From: Paenibacillus bouchesdurhonensis
GTDB lineage: Bacteria; Bacillota; Bacilli; Paenibacillales; Paenibacillaceae
NCBI RefSeq assembly: GCF_900155685.1
Contig: NZ_LT732548.1
Span: 3,849,048 to 3,913,047 of the forward strand
Reading direction: 5' to 3'
Length of the DNA: 64,000 nucleotides
A program made the translations under genes and the position numbers. The notes below the pieces were generated by a model. It was given only the letters and a program-made list of their open reading frames with translations. It ran no database searches and had not been told where the DNA came from. Position 1 is the stretch's first letter. Every line of letters begins with the position of its first letter. This document shows positions 8,814 through 16,940 of this stretch, piece by piece.

Positions 8814-10181
8814 ATGCACTCCAAAAAAATAAAGGTACAAATCATGAATCCGGGTTTGCTGGAAGAGGATTGTCTTGTGCTCGGAGAGCTGCTGATCAAG
8901 CAACTGAAAATTCCGACCAATCATCCGCTACAGCTATCCTTCGGTTCATTCCGGCACAATGTCAAAGTCATCCCCTTGTCCCGGTTAGACGGGATTAGGA
9001 TCAGCCAGGGGCTTGCAAAAAGCATGGCTCTTCCAGCAAGGTCGACACTTCGGATCACTTATCGTCCCCATTCATCTACCATCCAGCTTGGACCGATTAT
9101 CGGTGTGCTGATCAGCCGCGACTATCCGGAGGTTCCGGAGAAGCCTTTCGGTCCAATCACCCTGTTCTGCCGGGAACTCGCTAATGCTTGTCAACGACAA
9201 GGAGTCTTTGTTTATTTCTTTACGACATCCCATATCGGAAGCAACAGCTCGACTGTTACGGGGTGGATTTATGCGGATGGCTGGAGGAAAACCGAGCTTC
9301 CTGCCGCAAATGTGTTCTACAATCGCCTGACATCGCGAAAATTGGAGAATAAACCTAGCGTACAGCATTTCATGAAAGAAGTAAAATCCCTCTATGGAAG
9401 CCATTATTTCAACGAAAAGTTTCTGGATAAGACCGAAGTTTTCGATGCACTGAGCCGCGCTCCTGCCCTATCAGGATATATGCCAGAATCTCATTTGTTC
9501 CGCAATTTTGCCATGCTGAAAGCGATGTGCAGCAGACATCCAATCGTCTTTCTTAAACCGATTAAAGGCAGCCTGGGTAAAGGCATCATTCGCATATCCC
9601 GGCTGGAAGGGGGAGCTTATCAGACGCTAACCGCCCAAGTCGGAGGCACTCAGAAGCAAACTTATCCCAGCCTCATCAAGCTATTCTCTGCCCTGTCCGG
9701 CAAAATGAAATCGACCCGTTACCAAATCCAGCAAGGACTCCATCTGATGGTTATGGATCGGCGTCCTGTAGATTTTCGCGCACTCGTACAAAAAAATCGG
9801 CTCGGTAAATGGAACGTTACCTCCATTGTCGCCCGGATCGCTGGAAATCAGCATTTTGTCTCCAACCTAGCGCGGGGCGGTTCGCTCTGTACGCTAAAGG
9901 ACGCCATATCGCGCAGCACGCTTGCACCTAAAAGCAAGAAAAAATTAAGCATTAGACTGAAAAAGGCTGCGCTCGATATCGCAATGGGTATCGACGAGCA
10001 AATTCCGGCTCACTTTGGAGAACTGGGCATTGATCTCGCAGTCGATCAACAGGGCCGCATCTGGCTGCTCGAAGTAAATTCAAAACCTTCGAAGAATGAT
10101 AATACGCCGATTGGCGGGAGCAAAATCCGTCCTTCCGCCAAGCAAGTGATAGAATATTCACGCTTTCTGTCCGGCTTCTAA
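8814..10181 (+). CDS. YheC/YheD family ATP-grasp protein 1 (long form)
   Basis: 455-residue member of the YheC/YheD spore-associated ATP-grasp family, close in length to YheD (453). Residues 1-80 form a separate N-terminal domain; GPIIGVLISRDYPE near 83 opens the next part. The ATP-grasp fold shows FLKPIKGSLGKGIIRI near residue 245 (phosphate-binding loop), VDFRALVQK near 320 and the metal-binding end GELGIDLAVD...WLLEVNSKP near 402-425. Related enzymes join carboxylates to amines using ATP; the substrate is unknown. The ATG at 8814 follows AAGGAGA. It is first of five tandem paralogues, 18 bases before the next. Confidence 0.85.
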   Translation: MHSKKIKVQIMNPGLLEEDCLVLGELLIKQLKIPTNHPLQLSFGSFRHNVKVIPLSRLDGIRISQGLAKSMALPARSTLRITYRPHSSTIQLGPIIGVLISRDYPEVPEKPFGPITLFCRELANACQRQGVFVYFFTTSHIGSNSSTVTGWIYADGWRKTELPAANVFYNRLTSRKLENKPSVQHFMKEVKSLYGSHYFNEKFLDKTEVFDALSRAPALSGYMPESHLFRNFAMLKAMCSRHPIVFLKPIKGSLGKGIIRISRLEGGAYQTLTAQVGGTQKQTYPSLIKLFSALSGKMKSTRYQIQQGLHLMVMDRRPVDFRALVQKNRLGKWNVTSIVARIAGNQHFVSNLARGGSLCTLKDAISRSTLAPKSKKKLSIRLKKAALDIAMGIDEQIPAHFGELGIDLAVDQQGRIWLLEVNSKPSKNDNTPIGGSKIRPSAKQVIEYSRFLSGF

Positions 10182-10198
10182 CAAGGAGGAACTTTGTA

Positions 10199-11320
10199 AT
10201 GAATCTGTCTCCTCTAGGTATAGTAGGCATTTTGGTAGGCGAATGTGCTGGCCCCCTTCCTTTTGCAGAGTCGGCGTTTTGTCGCCATTTGTGCCACATT
10301 GGTCAGCGGCAGAGATTGACGATCTACGTATTTTGCCCAGGGTGGGTCACTTCGGGCCGTAGAAGCATCCCTGGATATACGTTTGAGAACGGGAAATGGA
10401 TACGAAAGCAGTTCTGCGCCCCTGAAATTATTTATGATCGATGCATATCTCACGATAAAAGGCAGCAAAGACGCAAGCAGCGCTGTTTGGAGATACTGAA
10501 TGAACTGCAGCCCTTTGTTTATTTAACCCGCGGGCTTGCAGGCAAATGGTCTGTCTATCAAGCTCTTATCAAACAAAGCCTTTTCACCCCCTATCTTCCC
10601 GACACCGTCCTTTACGAAAATTCGAATCAACTAAGCCAATGGATCTCCTCTCATAATGGAGAAGCATTTCTTAAGCCGCAAAATGGCACGCACGGGAAAC
10701 GAACACTACATGTCAAACAAATGGATTCGGAGTTGGAAAGCGGCATTGTATTGACCGGCAGAGACAGCAGCAATCAATTGTTCCGTAGAAAATTCCGGTT
10801 GAGGCAAGACGGGCTGGAGTGGATACATCGATTTGTTGGTTCAAGAACATTTCTGCTGCAGCCGTATCTGCAGCTAAATAATGCCAAGGGAGAGCCCTTC
10901 GATGTCAGAGTACTGATGCAAAAAAACGAAAATGGCAAGTGGAGCATGACAGGCATGGCAGTACGGGCTGGCCGCAAGCACTCGTTAACCTCTAATCTTC
11001 ATGGCGGTGGAAGCGCCCATCGAGCGCAGCCTTTCTTGACCAAAGAACTCGGCCAACAAGCTGCTTTAGAAGCCCTGCAGATCATTCGCAATCTATCAGA
11101 GGCGATCCCAAAGCAGTTGGAATCTCATTTCGGCAGGCTTGCGGAGCTTGGGATCGATTTCGGGGTTGACCGCAGGGGGCATGTATGGATTCTGGAGGTC
11201 AATTCCAAACCAGGCAGGTCATCATTGTTCCGAATCGGCGATATACAAGGAGCCCGAAAGTCCGTGGAAAATCCGATACAGTACGCCCGATACTTGTTGC
11301 TTCGTAAAACTTTTGCCTAG
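10199..11320 (+). CDS. YheC/YheD family ATP-grasp protein 2 (short form)
   Basis: 373-residue short form, YheC-like in length (363), lacking the extra N-terminal domain of its upstream neighbour. It starts directly with GIVGILVGECAGPLPFAESA. ATP-grasp signatures: FLKPQNGTHGKRTLHV near residue 158, FDVRVLMQKNENGKWSMTG near 234, and ELGIDFGVDRRGHVWILEVN near 315. AAGGAGGA precedes the ATG at 10199. Note HGKRT in place of the usual GxGKG glycine loop, which may alter nucleotide handling. Its position between two long forms suggests paralogues that work as a set, perhaps modifying a spore coat or cortex component (inference). Confidence 0.83.
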   Translation: MNLSPLGIVGILVGECAGPLPFAESAFCRHLCHIGQRQRLTIYVFCPGWVTSGRRSIPGYTFENGKWIRKQFCAPEIIYDRCISHDKRQQRRKQRCLEILNELQPFVYLTRGLAGKWSVYQALIKQSLFTPYLPDTVLYENSNQLSQWISSHNGEAFLKPQNGTHGKRTLHVKQMDSELESGIVLTGRDSSNQLFRRKFRLRQDGLEWIHRFVGSRTFLLQPYLQLNNAKGEPFDVRVLMQKNENGKWSMTGMAVRAGRKHSLTSNLHGGGSAHRAQPFLTKELGQQAALEALQIIRNLSEAIPKQLESHFGRLAELGIDFGVDRRGHVWILEVNSKPGRSSLFRIGDIQGARKSVENPIQYARYLLLRKTFA

Positions 11321-11403
11321 CCTTCATAGCTAATTGCTTCAAGAACCGTGAGCCTGGCTTCGAAGCTGTTTTGCTTCGCAATACTTTTAGGAGGAAAAAA
11401 TTC

Positions 11404-12777
11404 ATGAGTTTGACTTTCTGCAACGTCCATTTCACGCAGCAGCCCCAAAGGGTCGTCTACGTGTCGGGATCACTAATGAAGAACCTGAAATTGTCAGGGA
11501 AAAAGTCCGTTCATCTCAGGCTTGGCCAAGACCGCATTCCTGCTACAGTCAAACCGATTCATAAACCAGGCAATCATCTATTTCTTGCCTCGGGCGTTCG
11601 CAAAGGGATCAAAATTCCGAATTCAGGTACCATATATCTCCGCAACCACCAGGAGGGCGAGGTACAAATCGGCCCACTTATCGGCGTGTTGTCCGATGGC
11701 CCCACTAATTCGATCCATAATCCATTCGGCTCCAGAACAGGATTTATCAAACAGCTCCTTAGGCATGGAAGCAAGCAGTCCTTTATATTTGCTTTTACCC
11801 CGCGGGACATTAACTGGGAACAAGAAACCGTCAATGGCTATTTTCTAGCTGAATCTGGTCGATTTCAGCGCAAAAAAGTGCCGCTTCCCGATGTAGTCTA
11901 CAACCGTTTGCCAAGCAGGAGGGCAGAGACAACGTCATCCATCAACCTGCTCCGTGAACGCTTTATCCGTAAGAAAATACCCTTCTTCAACTGGAGCTTC
12001 TTTAATAAATCAGACATTTATAAGCTGCTGGAAAAAGACATCGGTGTTAGTCGTTACGTGCCTGAATCGATCATGAGTCCTACCCCGGAACAAATAAAGG
12101 ATTTGCTCGAGCGGCATTCGCTCATATATTACAAGCCAAACAGCGGAAGCTTGGGAAATGGTATTTACAGACTATCCCATATTGCAAAGAGCGGCTACTA
12201 TGCTCGTTACCGCAATGGCGGTAAAAATGCGCTGCTTCGTTTCGGCTCCTTCGGCAGCCTGATGCGTACCCTTCAAACCAGGCATGGACGCTCGCTTCGC
12301 GGCTATGTGGCTCAGCAAGGAATTCGTCTCATCGAGATTGATGGCTGCCCGATCGATTTCCGGTTCCATATGCATAAGAACGGCAGGAATCATTGGGTCG
12401 TTGTTGGCATTGGCGCTAAGAAAGCCGGCAAAGGCAGCGTGACGACACACCTTAAAAATGGCGGTTCATTGCTGACACCGGAGCAAGCACTCGGCCGCAC
12501 CTTTGGTTCAAGAGCCGACGAGGTGCTGCGGAACGCCAAGAATGTTGCCGTGACGCTGGCTGAAGCTATAGAGTATCACCATCAGCATCTGATCGGAGAA
12601 ATCGGCTTCGATATCGGGATAGACAAGGATGAGAAAGTATGGATGTTTGAGGCTAATGCCAAGCCAGGAAGATCTATATTCCAGCACCCTTCTCTAAAAG
12701 CCGAGGGCAGAGCATCCGTAGAGCATATTCTAGAGCACTGCCTTTATCTCAGTAAATTCCGGAGGAGGGAAGGCTGA
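11404..12777 (+). CDS. YheC/YheD family ATP-grasp protein 3 (long form)
   Basis: 457-residue long form with an N-terminal domain (residues 1-85) and then IGPLIGVLSDGPTN. ATP-grasp motifs: YYKPNSGSLGNGIYRL near residue 247, IDFRFHMHKNGRNHWVVVG near 318, and GEIGFDIGIDKDEKVWMFEA near 398 ending in NAKPGR. The middle block reads IDFRFHMHK where paralogue 1 has VDFRALVQK. ATG 11404 was chosen for the AGGAGGA eight bases upstream; an in-frame start at 11371 has none. Its stop codon shares a base with the next start (TGATG), so genes 3 and 4 are coupled. Confidence 0.84.
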   Translation: MSLTFCNVHFTQQPQRVVYVSGSLMKNLKLSGKKSVHLRLGQDRIPATVKPIHKPGNHLFLASGVRKGIKIPNSGTIYLRNHQEGEVQIGPLIGVLSDGPTNSIHNPFGSRTGFIKQLLRHGSKQSFIFAFTPRDINWEQETVNGYFLAESGRFQRKKVPLPDVVYNRLPSRRAETTSSINLLRERFIRKKIPFFNWSFFNKSDIYKLLEKDIGVSRYVPESIMSPTPEQIKDLLERHSLIYYKPNSGSLGNGIYRLSHIAKSGYYARYRNGGKNALLRFGSFGSLMRTLQTRHGRSLRGYVAQQGIRLIEIDGCPIDFRFHMHKNGRNHWVVVGIGAKKAGKGSVTTHLKNGGSLLTPEQALGRTFGSRADEVLRNAKNVAVTLAEAIEYHHQHLIGEIGFDIGIDKDEKVWMFEANAKPGRSIFQHPSLKAEGRASVEHILEHCLYLSKFRRREG

Positions 12778-13901
12778 TGAGCCATCTCTTAACCGACAGA
12801 AAGCCTGTCGTCGCTGTGCTTACTGTAGGGGATCACGAATGCCTATTCCGTGGGAACAAAGCTAATTTCAAAGATATACTGAACACAGGCAATGACCTGG
12901 ATTTCCCCGTCTATGTCGTTACGACTAAAGATTTGAAATTGTCCGCCAAGCGGGTTCAAGGCTATCATTACGATCCGGATGATAAAATCTGGTCGAAGCA
13001 GTGGTTTCCCCTTCCCGATGTGATTTATAATCGGATTCCGCAGCGGGAGGACGAGCGAAAACGAAATGTCCGCCAAAAAATAAAAGAAATTATCCAGCAT
13101 AAAACAATCCATATATACAATCCCTATTTTTTTAATAAACGAAAACTGTTCGAATGGTTAAAAAAGAATCGCTCTACGCGGGCACTTGTCCCCGACACCA
13201 AAAGGTTGCTTGGCCCCAGATCGCTTGCTTCCATGCTCAAAACATATGAACGGCTCTATTTAAAGCCTGAAAGCGGAAAAGCTGGAAAAGGGATCATGCT
13301 GCTGCAGTATGAAGCGGAACATATAAAGCCTTATCGTTTAACGATCCAGGGTCAAAGATACAGGCATATCGTATATCGAACTGCCAAGCTAGCTTCGCTC
13401 TGGAATCGAATTAAAGCCGAGATGAAGGACACTCCCTATATTATGCAAGAAGGAATTCAGCTCACCCCGTACAAGGAGCGCAATTTCGATCTGCGTGTTC
13501 TCGTGCAAAAAACGGGAAAGGGCGTATGGATGGTTACTGGAGTAGGAGCACGACTCGCTGGGCTAAAAAGAATTACCACGCATGTTCCGCAAGGAGGCAG
13601 TATCGAATCGCCTGAAAAACTGCTTACTCCTTCATTTGGCAACGAAATGACCACAGTAATCCTTCATCGCCTGAAATCCAATGCGGTTCTAATTGCCAAA
13701 CAAATCGAAAAAGCCTCAGGACATTTGCTTGGCGAAATGTCCATGGATCTTGGAATTGACACTGAAGGAAACATGTGGTTTTTCGAAGCAAACAGCAAGC
13801 CCATGAAGTTCGATGAGCCACAAATTCGCAAAAAATCGCTTGAGCGTATTTTTCAATATAGTCAGCATTTAGTCAATCAATCCAAGAACTCGGTTCATTA
13901 A
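12777..13901 (+). CDS. YheC/YheD family ATP-grasp protein 4 (short form)
   Basis: 374-residue short form. It opens with KPVVAVLTVGDHECLFRGNK. ATP-grasp elements: YLKPESGKAGKGIMLLQYEA near residue 161, FDLRVLVQKTGKGVWMVTG near 237, and GEMSMDLGIDTEGNMWFFEA near 317 followed by NSKPMKF. The start overlaps the previous stop by one base, with GGAGGGAAGG upstream. LRVLVQK and EANSKP keep all expected ATP and metal ligands, so it should be active. The substrate is unknown. Confidence 0.84.
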   Translation: MSHLLTDRKPVVAVLTVGDHECLFRGNKANFKDILNTGNDLDFPVYVVTTKDLKLSAKRVQGYHYDPDDKIWSKQWFPLPDVIYNRIPQREDERKRNVRQKIKEIIQHKTIHIYNPYFFNKRKLFEWLKKNRSTRALVPDTKRLLGPRSLASMLKTYERLYLKPESGKAGKGIMLLQYEAEHIKPYRLTIQGQRYRHIVYRTAKLASLWNRIKAEMKDTPYIMQEGIQLTPYKERNFDLRVLVQKTGKGVWMVTGVGARLAGLKRITTHVPQGGSIESPEKLLTPSFGNEMTTVILHRLKSNAVLIAKQIEKASGHLLGEMSMDLGIDTEGNMWFFEANSKPMKFDEPQIRKKSLERIFQYSQHLVNQSKNSVH

Positions 13902-13945
13902 GCTTAATATTTTGAACCAAGTATCGTACAAAGAAGGTGAATGTA

Positions 13946-15049
13946 TTGTCGCAGCCTGTTCTTGGCATATTGACGCTGTATATGAATGAGAAAAAGCAGC
14001 TTGAGGAGCGGCATATATATCAGAAAATGATTGTTGAAGGCCAGAAAATCGGGTTAGATATTTTCGTGTTTACACCGATGGATGTTTATGATGACAAGAA
14101 GAAAATTTATTCCCTCCAGTATGATCCTAAAACAAAAAGATGGTCACGAAAATGGCGCAGCTTCCCTCACCTCATCTTTGATCGGTGTCGTATTCAGAAA
14201 AGCAAACGCTTCGAACAGCTGGTCAAGTTTCGCAGCCGTTACGCTAATCTCACGTTCCTGAATCGTCCACTACGCGATAAATGGACGGTATACACCCTCC
14301 TATCCCACAAGCCGCGGTTCAAGCGTCATTTGCCGGAAACTAAAACATTTCAAACCATGAACGATGTGTACAAAATTATGCGTTCTCATCCCAGTGTTTA
14401 CATTAAACCGATGCAAGGAACCGGAGGAAGAGGCATTCTGCGTGTAGATCGGATCAGTCCTGATTTCTATTTGCTGCAAGGCAGAAAACTTAACCGAGAA
14501 ATCATACCAGCCCAAAAAGTACACAAGGCGAAGCTAGGCTCTTATCTCATGCGCTGGAAAGCTAAGAAGCGTTATCTAGTGCAGCAGGGAATTGAAATCA
14601 AGCTGCCGAATGGGCGGGTGCATGATTATCGCATGCTCGTTCAGAAGAACGGTTCAGGACACTGGGAGGTAACCGGCTGTGTCGGCAGGGTCGGCCCTCC
14701 GCGTAGTGTAACTTCAAATTTGCATGGCGGTGGGCATGCGGTATCGATGAGCACTTTATTGAAGCAATATGCTCATAGCGAGGAGAAGCGTAATGAAATA
14801 CGCCGAACGGCTGAGAAGCTTAGCCTGGATATCGCTGCAACGCTGGAGGCCAACTATGGGGCGCTCTGCGAGCTCGCTCTGGATCTGGCTATTGATCCAA
14901 GCGGAAGTGTTTACGTCCTGGAAGTAAACCCGAAGCCTGCTCGGGAGGTGTTTATTCAATCCGGTGACTCGGATGCTTATCGCACAGCTATCGTGAGGCC
15001 GCTTGAGTATGCTTTATGGATGCACAAACAAAGAGCCGCACCTTCCTAA
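13946..15049 (+). CDS. YheC/YheD family ATP-grasp protein 5 (short form)
   Basis: 367-residue short form, last in the row. Motifs: YIKPMQGTGGRGILRV near residue 152, HDYRMLVQKNGSGHWEVTG near 228 and CELALDLAIDPSGSVYVLEV near 311 followed by NPKPAR. TTG at 13946 is preferred because AAGAAGGTGA precedes it by five bases; GTG at 13937 would lie inside that site. The gap of 44 bases to gene 4 has no terminator, so one transcript is likely. It converges on a HAD phosphatase gene. Confidence 0.82.
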   Translation: MSQPVLGILTLYMNEKKQLEERHIYQKMIVEGQKIGLDIFVFTPMDVYDDKKKIYSLQYDPKTKRWSRKWRSFPHLIFDRCRIQKSKRFEQLVKFRSRYANLTFLNRPLRDKWTVYTLLSHKPRFKRHLPETKTFQTMNDVYKIMRSHPSVYIKPMQGTGGRGILRVDRISPDFYLLQGRKLNREIIPAQKVHKAKLGSYLMRWKAKKRYLVQQGIEIKLPNGRVHDYRMLVQKNGSGHWEVTGCVGRVGPPRSVTSNLHGGGHAVSMSTLLKQYAHSEEKRNEIRRTAEKLSLDIAATLEANYGALCELALDLAIDPSGSVYVLEVNPKPAREVFIQSGDSDAYRTAIVRPLEYALWMHKQRAAPS

Positions 15050-15098
15050 TGCGAAGGGCGGCTTCGTTCTGCTTCCATGGCTTAGTCTAACCGAAAAC

Positions 15099-15815
15099 TT
15101 ACGGTTTTGCGGCTTCCCTCTGATCAGAAAAATCCACCGCTTGATCATATAACGCAACTAGCTCAGCAAAGGAAGAGATCAGCTTATCGGCTCCATCCAG
15201 TTCCTGCCCTTGGCCAAATCCAGCATAGGCGCAGCCAATCACCGTCTGTCCATTCTCTTTGCCCGCTTCCACATCGGAAGAGCGATCTCCAATCATCCAT
15301 GCACGGTTTACACCATGGTTATCCAGCAGAAGCTTCACTAAATCGACTTTAGATGAGGTCTGATGCTCGCCGGCGCTATAAATTCCCTCAAACAGTGAAT
15401 AAATGCCGTGAGTATTGGCCACCTCTTTAACGTAATGCTCCAGGCCGTTGCTGGCCACAAAGAGTCGGACACCGCGCTCTTGCAATTGTCTAAGCGTCTC
15501 CAGAACATAGGGATACAGTTCAGTGACATATTCCTTCAAACCGACAAGCTCCAATTCAAGCAGCAATTCATCTGCCCGTCGATGTACGGTCACGTCATGT
15601 TCCGGCAGCACTCTCTTCCATATGTCGTCCAGCAGCATGCCCAGCCCGCCAAGAATTCGTTCTTCAGGCGGAGTATCCCCGGTATACAACTTCTCTTCCC
15701 GAAGTTGATCGAACAGCCGATGATAGACCGGAATGAGGAGCGTCTCTGTCTTGAACAACGTGCCGTCCATATCAAAGATCATCGCTTCGGGCTTAGTCAA
15801 TCTAGTGGTTTCCAT
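15099..15815 (-). CDS. HAD-superfamily phosphatase
   Basis: 238-residue cytoplasmic haloacid dehalogenase-type hydrolase, phosphoglycolate phosphatase-like. All four motifs are visible: IFDMDGTLFKTE (nucleophile Asp) near residue 12, FVASNG near 121, the lysine in SSKVDLVKL near 156, and MIGDRSSDVEAGKENG near 174. The cap domain sits between motifs I and II. ATG 15815 was chosen because AGGAAGGG lies eight bases upstream; an in-frame start 15 codons earlier has none. It is a stand-alone gene, and its substrate cannot be deduced from sequence. Confidence 0.88.
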   Translation of the reverse strand: METTRLTKPEAMIFDMDGTLFKTETLLIPVYHRLFDQLREEKLYTGDTPPEERILGGLGMLLDDIWKRVLPEHDVTVHRRADELLLELELVGLKEYVTELYPYVLETLRQLQERGVRLFVASNGLEHYVKEVANTHGIYSLFEGIYSAGEHQTSSKVDLVKLLLDNHGVNRAWMIGDRSSDVEAGKENGQTVIGCAYAGFGQGQELDGADKLISSFAELVALYDQAVDFSDQREAAKP

Positions 15816-15965
15816 GTCAGTGTCCCTTCCTGTCGTTGTGATAGCCCCATGATATTCCAAAGAGCAGGCCTTGTAAACCCTTTTAACTATAAGTTTCCTG
15901 CTTAGAAAAAAGCACAGCGGATATCCTATCCTTGGGGGAAATAGAAAACTCAGGGAGGTAATACT

Positions 15966-16238
15966 GTGAAGAAATTGTCAGTAGCAATATTATCGGCGTG
16001 CTTGCTATTTTCCGCAGCTTCTGCTGTAGGCGCAGCTCCGGTTCACCCGGAAACCAAACACGAGAAGAAAATGCACATGAGGTCAACGCACAAGGCTCAC
16101 AAAACGCACCAGCTTAAGACGAAGGCCTCCCATCACAAAGGCATTAAGGCCAAAAGCCTTAAGACAAAAAGCATTAAATCAAAAGCAACCAAAATGCCTA
16201 AAACTGGATTCGGCGGAGCAAGTGAACAAACAGAATAG
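15966..16238 (+). CDS. Small cationic exported protein with C-terminal PKTGFGG motif
   Basis: 90-residue protein starting at GTG 15966 (AGGGAGGT upstream). Residues 1-24 are a signal peptide with a likely cut after AVGAA. The mature part is extremely rich in Lys, His, Thr and Ser in short repeats (KSLKTKSIKSKATK). It ends KMPKTGFGGASEQTE, a variant of the sortase signal LPxTG, but with no hydrophobic segment or basic tail after it. The next gene is a sortase, so it is probably that enzyme's substrate (inference). The strongly basic composition suggests binding to cell-wall polymers or DNA. No family name is recognised. Confidence 0.75.
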   Translation: MKKLSVAILSACLLFSAASAVGAAPVHPETKHEKKMHMRSTHKAHKTHQLKTKASHHKGIKAKSLKTKSIKSKATKMPKTGFGGASEQTE

Positions 16239-16283
16239 AAGGAGGATGAAAGAGGGCCTCACTCCCTCTTTCTTTCTTACAAG

Positions 16284-16940
16284 ATGGAAAAACGAATATA
16301 CATTCTGCTTACTCTTGTCCTTGTCTTCAGCTGCGCTGGATGCGTAAGTTCCAAGCAAGGTAAACAAAACATACAACCAAATCACTATACCAAATCCGTC
16401 CCGCCCTCGTCCCCTCCTCAGACTCCGCATGTTCCCATCAAAACACCGGTAGAGATTAAGCGGGTGTCTCTTCCAAAGCCGTTTATGCCGACAGAGCTCA
16501 TAATTCCCGCCATAAAGGTAAAAGCTAATATCGAGCCGGTCGGAGTACTTGATAATGGTCAGATGGACGTTCCCAAACAGACGGAGGTTGTAGGAATTCT
16601 GCATCCGGGCGTTATTGCCGGAGAACAAGGTAATATGGTGATGGATGGTCATGTCGATAGCTATAGCGGCCCGGCTGTATTTTTTAATTTAAAAAAATTA
16701 AAACGAGGCGACCCCATTATCGTTTGCGATATGAACAGAGAAAAGCTGACCTACATTGTGCAATCCGTAGAATCTTATCCAACCTCGGACGCGCCCGTTG
16801 ACAGGGTATTCGGTGAAACCGATGAACGAATGCTAAATTTAGTAACATGCAGTGGAAAATACAGCAGAAAAAAAAAGGAGCATGAGCAAAGACTGATCGT
16901 TTTTGCCAAGCTGGACGGTGACTATGAAATTAACAAATAA
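16284..16940 (+). CDS. Class F-like sortase
   Basis: 218-residue cysteine transpeptidase of the cell surface. The N-terminus (residues 4-20) is hydrophobic and ends SCAGC, so it could be a lipoprotein signal, although Cys at -3 is unusual. A Pro-rich linker leads to the catalytic domain: IIPAIKVKANIEPVG near 73, catalytic His in MDGHVDSYSGPAVFF near 120, catalytic Cys in LNLVTCSG near 191 and Arg in EQRLIVFAK near 207. The compact domain fits class F/D sortases. The ATG at 16284 lacks a nearby ribosome binding site; AGAAGGAGG lies 38 bases upstream. It is in the same frame as the preceding gene. The last 17 bases overlap the amidase gene. Confidence 0.85.
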   Translation: MEKRIYILLTLVLVFSCAGCVSSKQGKQNIQPNHYTKSVPPSSPPQTPHVPIKTPVEIKRVSLPKPFMPTELIIPAIKVKANIEPVGVLDNGQMDVPKQTEVVGILHPGVIAGEQGNMVMDGHVDSYSGPAVFFNLKKLKRGDPIIVCDMNREKLTYIVQSVESYPTSDAPVDRVFGETDERMLNLVTCSGKYSRKKKEHEQRLIVFAKLDGDYEINK

